DNA of 64,000 nucleotides from Clostridiales bacterium (GTDB taxonomy: Bacteria; Bacillota; Clostridia; DUPQ01). Both the position numbers and the translations under genes were made by a program. Below are positions 1 through 9,937 of this stretch, in pieces. Position 1 is the stretch's first letter. Each line of letters begins with the position of its first letter. The notes beneath the pieces are model-generated. The model saw only the letters and a program-made list of their open reading frames with translations, was not told the origin of the DNA and ran no database searches. The DNA lies in assembly GCA_023145435.1 (NCBI GenBank), contig JAGLDS010000007.1, positions 1-64,000 of the forward strand. Reading direction: 5' to 3'.

Positions 1-56
1 AGAGCAGCTGATTTGTAATCAGCAGGTCGGGGGTTCGATTCCGTCCATCAGCTCCA
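1..56 (+). tRNA. tRNA-Thr (anticodon TGT), 3' portion only, truncated by the window edge
   Basis: Anticodon arm CTGA-TTTGTAA-TCAG, T-arm GGGTTCGATTCC, 3' acceptor CATCAGC + T + encoded CCA. Confidence 0.9.
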
Positions 57-57
57 T

Positions 58-93
58 AAAAAGCATTAAGAAAAATCTTAGTGCTTTTTTTTA
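58..93 (+). terminator. Rho-independent terminator after tRNA
   Basis: AAAAGCATTAAG-aaaaat-CTTAGTGCTTTT stem followed by a T-run. Confidence 0.8.
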
Positions 94-113
94 CATTGTG
101 ATACAATTAATAA

Positions 114-581
114 ATGGATAATGCAAGCCAAGTTAAACTTTTGAATATGTGTATGATTTATGATGAAAAAAAGGATATGGTTATTACTCAGCATAGAGTA
201 AAAAAAACATGGCCAGGTTTCACCTTCCCTGGGGGGAAAGTAGAACATAATGAAAGTTTAGTTCAATCTACTATAAGAGAAGTAAAAGAAGAAACAGGTT
301 TGGATATTAATAATCTTTCATTATGTGGAATTGTTCATTGGTATAATATTAAAAATCATGACAGATGGATGGTGTTTTTGTATAAGACTAAATCTTTTAA
401 AGGACAATTATTAATAAATCCTATTGAAGGTGATATTTCTTGGGTTTCACTTGATGAACTCAAAAAGTTACCTTTATCCATTGGTATGAGTGACTACTTA
501 TCACTATTTCTAAAAGAGGAGTTTTCTGAACTATATAACACATGGGATGAAGAGATATGTAATGAATTTCAATTATTCTAA
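114..581 (+). CDS. NUDIX hydrolase (8-oxo-dGTP diphosphatase type)
   Basis: Nudix box GGKVEHNESLVQSTIREVKEETGL. Confidence 0.9.
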   Translation: MDNASQVKLLNMCMIYDEKKDMVITQHRVKKTWPGFTFPGGKVEHNESLVQSTIREVKEETGLDINNLSLCGIVHWYNIKNHDRWMVFLYKTKSFKGQLLINPIEGDISWVSLDELKKLPLSIGMSDYLSLFLKEEFSELYNTWDEEICNEFQLF

Positions 582-1101
582 CAAAGGTAAAAAAATTAAA
601 AAAAACATTAATGAAGAAATAAAATGGCTAAGTGCAATTTTAATAGGGTACTTAATTATTAGCCAACTTATTCTTTTCAATGGGCACATTCCTAGTTCTT
701 CTATGGTAGATACATTACAAGTCAAAGATAGAGTATTATCAAATCGTTTAGCATATATAGTTAATCAACCAAAAAGAAGCGATGTTGTAGTGTTTTTTCA
801 TCCTGATCAACCTAATAAACACCTAATAAAAAGAATTATAGGATTACCAGGTGAAGTAATCAGAGGTAATAATGGAATTGTCTATATTAATAATCAACCG
901 TTAGATGAACCTTATTTATTAGGATCAATGATAGGTAGTTTTGGGCCTATTAAAATTCCTATTAATAGTTATTTTATGATGGGAGATAATCGTAACTTTT
1001 CAGCAGATGCTAGAGTATGGAAACAGCCATTTGTTTATAAAGATAACCTGATTGCAAAAGCTATGTTTGTATATTATCCAATATTTAAGAAATTACCGTG
1101 A
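547..1101 (+). CDS. lepB: Signal peptidase I
   Basis: N-terminal TM segment, PSSSM catalytic Ser motif, KRIIGLPGE, GDNRNFSADAR box. Confidence 0.9.
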   Translation: MKRYVMNFNYSNKGKKIKKNINEEIKWLSAILIGYLIISQLILFNGHIPSSSMVDTLQVKDRVLSNRLAYIVNQPKRSDVVVFFHPDQPNKHLIKRIIGLPGEVIRGNNGIVYINNQPLDEPYLLGSMIGSFGPIKIPINSYFMMGDNRNFSADARVWKQPFVYKDNLIAKAMFVYYPIFKKLP

Positions 1102-1153
1102 AGATAAACAACCTATGCTATAATTATTAATATAAATTATAGGAGGATTAAAT

Positions 1154-1456
1154 ATGGTTAAGCATATAGTGACTTGGAATTTTTTAGATAAAGCGGCAGG
1201 AAATAATAAAGAAATAAACATGAAAATAGCCAAAGAACTCTTAGAAGACTTAAAGGGGAAAGTGCCTTCTATTAAACACATTGAAGTTGGGCTCAACTTT
1301 AATACTCTTAAAGAAGCAAAAGATGTTGCTCTATATTGTGAATTTGAAGATAAAAAAGGACTAGATGCATATCAAGTACATGATGAACATCAAAAGGTAG
1401 CAGCTTTTATTAGAAGCATTACAAAAGATAGAGCTATCACAGATTATGAATACTAA
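1154..1456 (+). CDS. Dabb (stress responsive alpha/beta barrel) family protein
   Basis: MVKHIVTWNF...; ~100 aa Dabb-like pattern with YQVHDEHQKVAAFI; RBS AGGAGG upstream. Confidence 0.8.
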   Translation: MVKHIVTWNFLDKAAGNNKEINMKIAKELLEDLKGKVPSIKHIEVGLNFNTLKEAKDVALYCEFEDKKGLDAYQVHDEHQKVAAFIRSITKDRAITDYEY

Positions 1457-1467
1457 AAAAATTTAAA

Positions 1468-2061
1468 GTGAGAAAAGTTATGAAAATTGGTGGAACAATA
1501 TATAATGTGATGATGCTACCCCTTGAGGCAGCAAAATTACATAGTCTTCGAAAAAAGTTAGTTACACAAGCTAGGGGAGTGGTTCTTGAAATTGGTGCAG
1601 GAACTGGAATAAATTTATCTTATTATAGATTTAATCAGATAAAAAAATTAATTGTAACTGATTTATCACTTGCCCAACATAAAGCTTGTGTAAAAAAAAC
1701 TAAAGAAAAAATAATATGCATGGAAGAGAGTGTAGAAAAATTATCATTAGCAGATAAAAGTGTGGATACGGTAATGTTCACTTTAGTTTTTTGTTCAGTT
1801 GATAACCCTTTAAAAGGACTAAGTGAAGTACGTCGAGTACTAAAAGACAATGGTAAAATTATTTTTATAGAACATGTTCTTCCAAAAAAGAAAACAACAA
1901 AAAAAATATTTTATTTTGTTAATAAAGGATGGATGAAGATATCTAGAGGTTGTAATTTAACAAGAGAGACAATAGATGTAATCTCACAAGCTGGATTTAA
2001 TGTCACATTAGTTGCAGATGGTGTTTTTTCAGCAGGATGGGCAACAAAAAAAGAAGGATAG
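1468..2061 (+). CDS. Class I SAM-dependent methyltransferase
   Basis: VLEIGAGTGINLSYY motif I, FTLVFCSVDNPLKGLSEVRRVLK. Confidence 0.85.
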   Translation: MRKVMKIGGTIYNVMMLPLEAAKLHSLRKKLVTQARGVVLEIGAGTGINLSYYRFNQIKKLIVTDLSLAQHKACVKKTKEKIICMEESVEKLSLADKSVDTVMFTLVFCSVDNPLKGLSEVRRVLKDNGKIIFIEHVLPKKKTTKKIFYFVNKGWMKISRGCNLTRETIDVISQAGFNVTLVADGVFSAGWATKKEG

Positions 2062-2062
2062 A

Positions 2063-2233
2063 ATGAAAAATTTACAAAGCCATATATTGCATGCAAATAA
2101 AAAACCTGCTTTATATGAGGCATATACTAATGAAATTCTGTGGAATGATAATCACATTTCTAAAAGAATGCTACAGTCCCATTTATCATGTTCTAGTGAA
2201 GCAGCATCAAAAAAAGTTAGAAATATAGTATAA
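2063..2233 (+). pseudogene. 56-aa ORF resembling the N-terminus of a second methyltransferase family; truncated remnant or small protein
   Basis: ATG at 2063 preceded by GAAGGA; KPALYEAYTNEILWNDNHISKRMLQSHLSCSSEAASKK then stop. Confidence 0.4.
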
Positions 2234-2263
2234 TATAGTTATCTAGATTAATGGGAGGAATAT

Positions 2264-2983
2264 ATGTTTATTAGAAGTGATTTAAAAAATCGTGCAAAGG
2301 TTATATTAAAAACCTCATATTGGTATGCATTGCTTGTAAGTTTTATACTTTCGCTATTTGGGTCAAGCAGTGGATGGGGTTCTGGTTTCTCAAATTCAAC
2401 AAAAGATCAATTAGGTAATATTGATTTACGAATATTAGGAATTATTGCAGGGCTTGTAACAATTGCAAGTCTATTTGCACTTGCCATTAGAATATTCATA
2501 GGATATCCATTGGAAGTATCAGGAAGGAAGTTTTTTGTAGAAAATGCTCGTGGCGTTACTGATCTTAATTATTTAGGATATTCTTTTAGGGATAATAAGT
2601 ATTTATCAATTGTTAAGGTTATGTTCTTTAAAAATTTATTTGTTTTTCTTTGGACATTATTATTTATTATTCCAGGAATAATAAAAAGCTATGCTTATAT
2701 GATGGTGCCATATTTACTTGCAGACAATCCTAATTTAGGCTATAAAGAAGCGCTTAGATTAAGTGATGAAATGACTAAAGGATACAAACTAGATATCTTT
2801 ATTCTTGATTTATCATTTATTGGATGGTATTTATTAGGACTAATAACTTGTGGTGTTGGGGTGTTGTTTGTTAAGCCTTATCATGATGCAACTCATGCTG
2901 AATTATACATTGAATTACTTGGAGAACCAAAAGATAAAGTAATTATTGAAGATGATCAGGTTCTAGATGATCAGACTTTTTAA
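2264..2983 (+). CDS. DUF975 family integral membrane protein
   Basis: Multiple TM segments; KSYAYMMVPYLLADNPNLGYKEALRLSDEMTKGYK is typical of DUF975. Confidence 0.85.
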   Translation: MFIRSDLKNRAKVILKTSYWYALLVSFILSLFGSSSGWGSGFSNSTKDQLGNIDLRILGIIAGLVTIASLFALAIRIFIGYPLEVSGRKFFVENARGVTDLNYLGYSFRDNKYLSIVKVMFFKNLFVFLWTLLFIIPGIIKSYAYMMVPYLLADNPNLGYKEALRLSDEMTKGYKLDIFILDLSFIGWYLLGLITCGVGVLFVKPYHDATHAELYIELLGEPKDKVIIEDDQVLDDQTF

Positions 2984-2996
2984 TGGAGATATATAA

Positions 2997-3536
2997 ATGA
3001 ATAAGAGAACAGTTATATGTCTTTTCCCCAATGAGCGAATAAGACGAATTGAAGGCTTTAGACAAAAATATATTAATCATCCTGGAAAAGATGTTCCTTT
3101 TCATATAACTTTGCTTAATGAATTTTATCACCGAGAGGAAATAACAGATAACATTATTTCTTCTCTTTATAAAATAGCTAGTAAAACAAAACAGTTTGCT
3201 TTTGAAGCAGTTCCTATTTCCACGTTTCCAACATCAAATGTTATTTATCTAAATCCTATACCGGTATCACCAATCGAAAAACTTGTAAAAAATTTATGTA
3301 ATGAATTTCCTGAGTTTTCATATAATGAAAAATTTCCTGTTTTTCATATGACTATTGCGTATAATTATCCTGATAATCTTAAAGATAGAATTATAAGTAA
3401 ATTCTTAGATAAATTTGGAAGCAAGAGAATTCCATTAACTGCAGGTAGAATTGGAATTTGCATACAAGAAGAAAGTGGATGGAAGGAATATTTATCATTT
3501 AAGCTAGGAGAATATGATGACAGTAGTAGTACATAA
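2997..3536 (+). CDS. 2'-5' RNA ligase / LigT-like phosphoesterase
   Basis: HITLL and HMTIAY (HxTx) motifs. Confidence 0.8.
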   Translation: MNKRTVICLFPNERIRRIEGFRQKYINHPGKDVPFHITLLNEFYHREEITDNIISSLYKIASKTKQFAFEAVPISTFPTSNVIYLNPIPVSPIEKLVKNLCNEFPEFSYNEKFPVFHMTIAYNYPDNLKDRIISKFLDKFGSKRIPLTAGRIGICIQEESGWKEYLSFKLGEYDDSSST

Positions 3537-4077
3537 AACACCAATTGAACAATTTACATTAAAACAAGCAAAAATAAAAGATATTCCCTTAATACTATCT
3601 TTTATAAAAAAATTAGCAGCTTATGAAAATTTATCACATGAGGTTAGCGTAACTGAAGATGTTTTAAAAGATTCACTATTTGTGAGGAAAAGTGCAGAAG
3701 TATATATTGCTAATTATGAGGATAAGCCAGTAGGGTTTATGCTCTTTTATTATAATTTTTCTACTTTTAATGGAAAACCTGGAATCTATTTAGAAGATTT
3801 ATATATTGATGAACCAATGAGGCATAGAGGATTTGGTAAAGCAATGTTAGGTTTTTTAGCTAACTTAACAATAAAAAGGGATTGTTTGCGATTAGAATGG
3901 GCGTGTCTTGATTGGAATCATCCTTCTATAGATTTTTATAAGAAATTGAAAAGTTCGCCATTAAATGACTGGACAGTTTATAGACTGTCAGGTGAAAATC
4001 TTAATTTTTTGGCTCAATCATATTTAAAAGGTGAAAAAAATAAACAAACTAAATATAGTACTAGAATTAATACATAA
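3514..4077 (+). CDS. GNAT family N-acetyltransferase
   Basis: LEDLYIDEPMRHRGFGKAML acetyl-CoA binding motif; LEWACLDWNHPSIDFYKKL. Confidence 0.9.
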   Translation: MMTVVVHKTPIEQFTLKQAKIKDIPLILSFIKKLAAYENLSHEVSVTEDVLKDSLFVRKSAEVYIANYEDKPVGFMLFYYNFSTFNGKPGIYLEDLYIDEPMRHRGFGKAMLGFLANLTIKRDCLRLEWACLDWNHPSIDFYKKLKSSPLNDWTVYRLSGENLNFLAQSYLKGEKNKQTKYSTRINT

Positions 4078-4118
4078 ATATGATAAGATAATTACATTAT
4101 ATTAACAAGGAGTAAAGC

Positions 4119-5237
4119 ATGTATCAAGTAGATTATAAGAAGGCTAGAGACGAAGCTGGATTTTCATATTATATAAGCAATGGTGTATCTTCATTATCTG
4201 CAATTGCTGGTTTGTCAGATTATGATATTTATACAGATTACAAAGCAGGTATTAAACTTTATAGTAATGAAACAGTTAAAAAGCTTGACGATATGTTTGA
4301 AAATAAGTTACGACATATTTCACCTGCAACAGGCCATATTTCATATGGTCACATAAGTTGTTTGGGAATGGAACTTAAATTTCCAAAAGAAGGTGATGTA
4401 AACTATGTACATGAAAAGAAGAGCCTTGATGAATGGATAGCTATTCTTAAAAAAGATATCGAATTATCAGATTTGGCTAAAAAACAGATAGAATACCAGA
4501 AAAAGCTTCAAGAAGCTTTTCCAGAAAAAACAGTTTCATGGACTTTTGGGTTTGAAGGACCGCTGACCACAGCATATGAATTAAGGGATATGGACGTGTT
4601 TTACGATATATATGATCAACCTGAAAAATTAAAAGAATTCTTACATGTGCTAACAGATAATATAAATAGTTATAAAGATATTTATTCCAAAATGAACAAT
4701 AGCACTACTTTTTCTCATGATGGAGCGGGAATGTGCGATGATATTTCTTCTATGTTTTCACCTGAACTATGGGATGATTTTGTTTTACCGTTTTGGGATA
4801 AGTATTATAGTTATTCAACAGATGGGAAACGTTATTTACATTGCGAAGATTTAAATTACAAGCATGTTAGAAATCTTGAAAAAGTAAATATTTACAGATA
4901 TGACCCTTCAGTATCTCCAAAACTTAATCCTGAATTAATACGTGACAATTCAAAAGTTCCTTATAAGTGGAGAATGAATGGATATTATTACAATGATTTA
5001 ACTGTGGATGAAGTGAGAGATTGGGTATTTAAAGCAGTTGCAGACGGTGCAAGTGAGGTTTTTTCAATAGTTACTTATCAGCAATTAGATGAAAAAGGTA
5101 GAAAGAAAGTTCTAGCGTTAGAAGATGCATGTAGAATTAGTAAGGAAATATTAGATAAAGGTGCTAGTAGAGATGAAGTTGCAAAACTAGTTTCAAAAGC
5201 TGGTAATAAAAAATTCTGGGATGAATGGCAAGCATAA
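4119..5237 (+). CDS. Uroporphyrinogen decarboxylase (URO-D) fold family protein, paralogue 1
   Basis: URO-D/MtaA-like layout; AYELRDMDVFYDIYDQPEKL, RYLHCEDLNYKHV; followed by a close paralogue. Confidence 0.75.
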   Translation: MYQVDYKKARDEAGFSYYISNGVSSLSAIAGLSDYDIYTDYKAGIKLYSNETVKKLDDMFENKLRHISPATGHISYGHISCLGMELKFPKEGDVNYVHEKKSLDEWIAILKKDIELSDLAKKQIEYQKKLQEAFPEKTVSWTFGFEGPLTTAYELRDMDVFYDIYDQPEKLKEFLHVLTDNINSYKDIYSKMNNSTTFSHDGAGMCDDISSMFSPELWDDFVLPFWDKYYSYSTDGKRYLHCEDLNYKHVRNLEKVNIYRYDPSVSPKLNPELIRDNSKVPYKWRMNGYYYNDLTVDEVRDWVFKAVADGASEVFSIVTYQQLDEKGRKKVLALEDACRISKEILDKGASRDEVAKLVSKAGNKKFWDEWQA

Positions 5238-5259
5238 AAAAGGAACAAGGAGAAATATT

Positions 5260-6378
5260 TTGTATAAAGTAAATTATGAAACCGCAAGAGAAGAAAGAAA
5301 ATTTAATTATTTCATATCAAATGGTGTAGACGCATTGGCTAAAATGGCGGGATTGTCCCATCATGATATTTTTACAGATTATAAAGCGGGAATAAAGATT
5401 TACAGTGATGAAAACACAAATAAAGTAAATGATATGTTTAATAATAAACTAAGGTCTGTACAACCATCAACAGGACATATTGCTTATGGTCATGTAAGTT
5501 GTTTGGGGATGGAACTTCTTTTTCCAAAAGATGGCGAAGTAAATTATGTTCGTGAGAAAAAAAGTCTTGATGAGTGGATGGTAATATTAAAAAAGGATAT
5601 TGAATTGTCAGATTTGGCAAAAAAACAAATTGTGTACAAAGAAAAACTTCAAGAAGCTTTTCCAGGTAAAAAGATTGCATGGACATTTAGCTATGAAGGT
5701 CCAATGACTACGGCTTATGAACTAAGAGACATGGATGTGTTTTACGATATATATGATCAGCCTGAAAAGTTAAAAGATTTTTTAGGTATCTTAACTGATA
5801 GTATAGGAAGATATGCAAAGATATATAAAAAGATGAATGGACCAGGAGAAGTATTTGATAATGGTTGGGGAATGTGTGACGATGTAGCTTCTATGTTTTC
5901 ACATGAACTTTGGGATGAATATGTTATACCTCATTGGGACCAGTTTTTTAGTAGCATGACAAGTGGAACTCGTTATTTGCATTGCGAAGACATGGATTAC
6001 AAACATGTAAAACACCTTGAAAGAGCTAATATTTTCACATTTGATCCTGCTGTTTCTCCAAAACTTAATCCACAGTTGATACGTGACAATACAAGAGTTC
6101 CTTTTAAATGGAAATTAAATGGTTTTTACTATAATAATATGAGTGAACAAGATGTAACAGACTGGGTATATAAAGCAGTTGAAGATGGTGCTAGTGAATT
6201 GTTTTCAAATGTTACTTACCAGTTGTTAGACAATGAAGGTGTAAAAAAGGTACTAGCCTTTGATGAAGCTTGCAGGGCAAGTAAAGAAATGCTTGATAAA
6301 GGTATTAGTAGAGAAGAAATTGGTAAAAGGGTTTCAAAAGAAGGAAAAGAAAAGTTTTGGGGTAATTGGCATGGGTAG
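5260..6378 (+). CDS. Uroporphyrinogen decarboxylase (URO-D) fold family protein, paralogue 2
   Basis: Colinear with the preceding protein; likely TTG start at 5260 (MYKVNYETAREER) after AAGGAG. Confidence 0.75.
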   Translation: MYKVNYETAREERKFNYFISNGVDALAKMAGLSHHDIFTDYKAGIKIYSDENTNKVNDMFNNKLRSVQPSTGHIAYGHVSCLGMELLFPKDGEVNYVREKKSLDEWMVILKKDIELSDLAKKQIVYKEKLQEAFPGKKIAWTFSYEGPMTTAYELRDMDVFYDIYDQPEKLKDFLGILTDSIGRYAKIYKKMNGPGEVFDNGWGMCDDVASMFSHELWDEYVIPHWDQFFSSMTSGTRYLHCEDMDYKHVKHLERANIFTFDPAVSPKLNPQLIRDNTRVPFKWKLNGFYYNNMSEQDVTDWVYKAVEDGASELFSNVTYQLLDNEGVKKVLAFDEACRASKEMLDKGISREEIGKRVSKEGKEKFWGNWHG

Positions 6379-7150
6379 AAATTACTATAAAACAGCATTT
6401 AATTGGGTGGCACCAGTTGTAGTTGTTGTCATCATTTTAACAGGAGAGTTATTTGAAGGATTAACAGTGTTGTTAGCTTATATTATTTTTAGATTTTTTG
6501 ATGAAAAAGATAAAATAAGTGCATATTATGGTAAAAAAGCATATTTAAAAGGGCACTACAAAAAAGCTGTAAAATTATATAAAAGAGCATTTAAAACAAA
6601 CAAAGCAGAACCAAAAGTATGCATTTCTTATTGTTACAGTTTGTTAATAACTGGGCAAACCAATAAAGCTGATGAAATACTTTCATTAATTAAGAATATG
6701 AAAAACATTGAAGAAATTAGTTCTCAGATACTAATTTGTGAAAAATTAATCTTATACAAAGGGGAGAATAGATTAATTAAAGCAATAATGGATTTAGAAC
6801 GTGTAGAGCAAGATTTGAAAAATACTTCCTATCATAATATTTTAGAAAAATTATATATTGAAAATAGCGACTTTAAAAAAGCGAAAATATTTGGAGAACA
6901 GGCCTATAAATATAATAAAGAAGACGTTCATATAATTGAAAATTTATTAAGAGCCTACTGTTTATTAGAAGATTATGAGAGAGCGGTTAAAGTCATTCCT
7001 ATTTTACTTAAAAAGAAACCATTTACTGATAATGCTTTCTATTATATGGGTCTGGCTTATGAAAAGAATAACAAACTAGAAAAAGCAGAAAAAATGTACA
7101 AAAAAGCAAAAGAAAAAGAAAAAACTATATTTTCCTATTCAAATAAATAA
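6371..7150 (+). CDS. Membrane-anchored tetratricopeptide repeat protein
   Basis: ATG at 6371 overlaps previous stop region; TM segment then TPR-like helices (AFYYMGLAYEKNNKLEKAEKMYKKAKE). Confidence 0.75.
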   Translation: MGRNYYKTAFNWVAPVVVVVIILTGELFEGLTVLLAYIIFRFFDEKDKISAYYGKKAYLKGHYKKAVKLYKRAFKTNKAEPKVCISYCYSLLITGQTNKADEILSLIKNMKNIEEISSQILICEKLILYKGENRLIKAIMDLERVEQDLKNTSYHNILEKLYIENSDFKKAKIFGEQAYKYNKEDVHIIENLLRAYCLLEDYERAVKVIPILLKKKPFTDNAFYYMGLAYEKNNKLEKAEKMYKKAKEKEKTIFSYSNK

Positions 7151-7161
7151 GTTGGTGTAAA

Positions 7162-8052
7162 ATGAAAAAAGTGCTTAAATTTTTAGCAAAATATGCAACT
7201 ATTGTTTTAGGATGTCTTGTAGGTGCTGCTGGAGTTAATATTTTTATGATTCCATATAATATTGCACCAGGTGGGGTTACTGGTCTTGGTACAATCATCT
7301 ATTTTTTAATTAAGCAAATAATTCCACTGGGAGTAATAATCTTAGCAATTAATGTTCCGCTATTTATAGCTGGATTAATTGTACTAGGTAAAAAAGCTAT
7401 AGTTAGAGTTTTATTTGCTACAGTTGCTTTTTCTGTATTAATTGATTTTACAGAACATTTTCTAATGGATGTGGCTAAAAATCATGTTGAAGTAGGTGGG
7501 GAAATTGATTTACTTTTGTTTTCACTTTTTGGAGGTGCAATAGCAGGAGTGGGCCTTGGTATTGTTTATCGATATAATACAAATACTGGAGGAGTAGATT
7601 TGTTAGCAGATATTTTACGTAAAAAAGGTGTTTCATTAAGCATGGGACAAACCATGTTGATTTTTGACACAATTATTGTTATAACAGCGGGTATTGTTTT
7701 TAATAGTATTTTACTTGCAATGTATGCTTTAATTTCTATACTGGTATTTTCTAAGGTTGTAGACTTACTATTAGATGGAGTAGGATTTGCAAAAGGTTTG
7801 TATATTATTTCTGACAAGGCTCCATTAATAGCACAAGCTATATTGCATGATATGGATCGAGGAGTAACTGGAATAAAAAGTATTGGTAAGTATACTAATA
7901 CTGAACGAGAAATGCTATTTTGTATTACTAGACCTAAACAAGTAGCAGAGATAAAGAAGATTATTAAAGATATTGATAAAGATGCTTTTGTAGTATTAAC
8001 AGATGTTAGAGAAGTATTGGGAGAAGGCTTTCAAGGCTTTGACATCACTTAG
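7162..8052 (+). CDS. YitT family membrane protein (C-terminal DUF2179)
   Basis: GAAGVNIFMIPYNIAPGGVTGLGTII, NTGGVDLLADIL, C-terminal REMLFCITRPKQVAEIKKIIKDIDKDAFVVLTDVREVLGEGF. Confidence 0.9.
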   Translation: MKKVLKFLAKYATIVLGCLVGAAGVNIFMIPYNIAPGGVTGLGTIIYFLIKQIIPLGVIILAINVPLFIAGLIVLGKKAIVRVLFATVAFSVLIDFTEHFLMDVAKNHVEVGGEIDLLLFSLFGGAIAGVGLGIVYRYNTNTGGVDLLADILRKKGVSLSMGQTMLIFDTIIVITAGIVFNSILLAMYALISILVFSKVVDLLLDGVGFAKGLYIISDKAPLIAQAILHDMDRGVTGIKSIGKYTNTEREMLFCITRPKQVAEIKKIIKDIDKDAFVVLTDVREVLGEGFQGFDIT

Positions 8053-8105
8053 GCATAACTGTATACTATATAAGAAAATAATTGAATATAAACAAGGAGA
8101 GAAAA

Positions 8106-8963
8106 ATGGATAAAAAGACACTGTTAAAACTCCAAATAACAGCGACTAAAATAAGGAAAAACATAGTTGAGCAAGTATTTAGTGCCAATAGTGGCCACCC
8201 TGGTGGTTCTCTATCAAGCGCAGAGGTGTTTACTGCTTTGTATTTTAATGAAATGAACATTGATCCTACTAATCCTAAAAAAAGTGACAGAGACCGTTTT
8301 GTGTTATCAAAAGGTCATTGTGCACCTGGGTTATATGCTGCATTAGCAGAAAGAGGATATTTTCCAGTAAGTGACTTAAAAGGATTTAGAGATATTAATA
8401 GCTATTTACAAGGTCATCCTAGCATGAAAGATGTTCCAGGAGTTGATATGTCAACTGGTTCATTAGGTCAAGGAATTTCAGCAGCAGTTGGAATGGCAAT
8501 ATCTGGGAAATTATACAATGAAGACTATCGTGTATATTCTTTATTAGGAGATGGAGAATTAGAAGAAGGACAAGTATGGGAAGCTATGATGTCAGCTGCA
8601 CACTATAAACTTGATAATTTAATGGCATTTGTCGATAATAATGGATTGCAAATTGACGGGAAAATAAGTGATGTTATGAACCCTGATAATATTGAGAGTA
8701 AATTTAAAGCTTTTAATTGGAATGTAATTGTTTTAGAAGATGGCAATGATATGGCTGCAGTTATAGAAACTTTTGAACAGGCTAAGGCGTGTAAAGGAAA
8801 ACCAACTATGGTTATTCTTCATACAATCAAAGGAAAAGGTGTTTCATATATGGAAGATGACTATGGATGGCATGGTAAAGCACCTAATCAAGAAGAACGA
8901 GATTTGGCTATAAAAGAGCTAGATGAAAAATTAGTAGAATTGGAGGGCGCGCAACATGGCTAA
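8106..8963 (+). CDS. Transketolase, N-terminal subunit
   Basis: SANSGHPGGSLSSAEV, DRFVLSKGHCAPGLYA, LGDGELEEGQVWEA TPP motif; RBS AAGGAG before ATG 8106. Confidence 0.95.
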   Translation: MDKKTLLKLQITATKIRKNIVEQVFSANSGHPGGSLSSAEVFTALYFNEMNIDPTNPKKSDRDRFVLSKGHCAPGLYAALAERGYFPVSDLKGFRDINSYLQGHPSMKDVPGVDMSTGSLGQGISAAVGMAISGKLYNEDYRVYSLLGDGELEEGQVWEAMMSAAHYKLDNLMAFVDNNGLQIDGKISDVMNPDNIESKFKAFNWNVIVLEDGNDMAAVIETFEQAKACKGKPTMVILHTIKGKGVSYMEDDYGWHGKAPNQEERDLAIKELDEKLVELEGAQHG

Positions 8964-9897
8964 AAAGATTGCAACAAGACAAGCATATGGAGATGCATTA
9001 GCTGAATTTGGTATAGATAAAAATATAGTTGTATTAGATGCTGACCTTTCAAAATCAACAAAAACAGATAATTTTAAACAAGTATATCCTGAGCGATTTG
9101 TTAATATGGGTATAGCAGAAGCGAATATGATGTCAGTTGCTGCAGGAATTGCTACAACTGGAAAAACAGTTTTCGCCAGTACCTTTGCTATATTTGCAGC
9201 AGGTAGAGCATGTGAGCAAGTAAGAAACTCTATTTGTTATCCAAAACTTAATGTAAAAATTGGAGCAACTCATGCTGGAATATCTGTTGGTGAAGATGGT
9301 GCAAGTCATCAAATGATAGAAGATATTGCCAATATGAAAACAATTCCAAATATGACCGTTATATCACCTGCAGATGCAGTTGAGACTAGAGCAGCCGTAA
9401 AAGCTGCTATTGATTATAATGGACCTGTATATCTTCGTTTAGGTAGACTGGGTGTTCCTGTTATTTTTGATAAAGATACCTATACCTTTGAATGGGGTAA
9501 AGGGGTTATGCTTAGTGATGGGACTGATGTAACATTAATTGCAACTGGACTAATGGTTCATTTAGCCATGGAAGCTGCAGAACTTTTAAAAGAAGAAGGA
9601 ATAAGCGCTAGAGTGATAAACATTCATACTATTAAACCAATTGACAAAGATATTATAATAAAAGCTTGTAAGGATACAGGAGCAATTGTAACAGCAGAAG
9701 AACATAATGTTGTTAATGGTCTAGGTAGTTCTGTTACTGATGTAACAAGTCAATATTATCCTATTCCAGTAAAAATGGTTGGAGTAGAAGATAAGTTTGG
9801 TAAAAGTGGAAAACCTGAATTACTTCTAGAGGAATATGGTTTGACCGCTATAAATATTGCAGATAAAGCAAAGCAAGCCATTGCTATGAAAAAATAA
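8956..9897 (+). CDS. Transketolase, C-terminal subunit
   Basis: GIAEANMMSVAAGIATTGKTVF, THAGISVGEDGASHQMIEDIA; overlaps the N-terminal subunit. Confidence 0.95.
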   Translation: MAKKIATRQAYGDALAEFGIDKNIVVLDADLSKSTKTDNFKQVYPERFVNMGIAEANMMSVAAGIATTGKTVFASTFAIFAAGRACEQVRNSICYPKLNVKIGATHAGISVGEDGASHQMIEDIANMKTIPNMTVISPADAVETRAAVKAAIDYNGPVYLRLGRLGVPVIFDKDTYTFEWGKGVMLSDGTDVTLIATGLMVHLAMEAAELLKEEGISARVINIHTIKPIDKDIIIKACKDTGAIVTAEEHNVVNGLGSSVTDVTSQYYPIPVKMVGVEDKFGKSGKPELLLEEYGLTAINIADKAKQAIAMKK

Positions 9898-9900
9898 ACT

Positions 9901-9926
9901 AAAAGAGCGCATATGCGCTCTTTTTT
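9901..9926 (+). terminator. Rho-independent terminator
   Basis: AAAAGAGCGCATATGCGCTCTTTT palindrome followed by T's. Confidence 0.85.
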
Positions 9927-9937
9927 TTGGAGAAAAA

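Noticed and set aside
1093-1296. 67-aa minus-strand ORF
   Set aside because: Overlaps the lepB end and Dabb gene in antisense without coding evidence.
5438-5686. 82-aa minus-strand ORF
   Set aside because: Antisense to the second URO-D paralogue, which has clear homology to the first.
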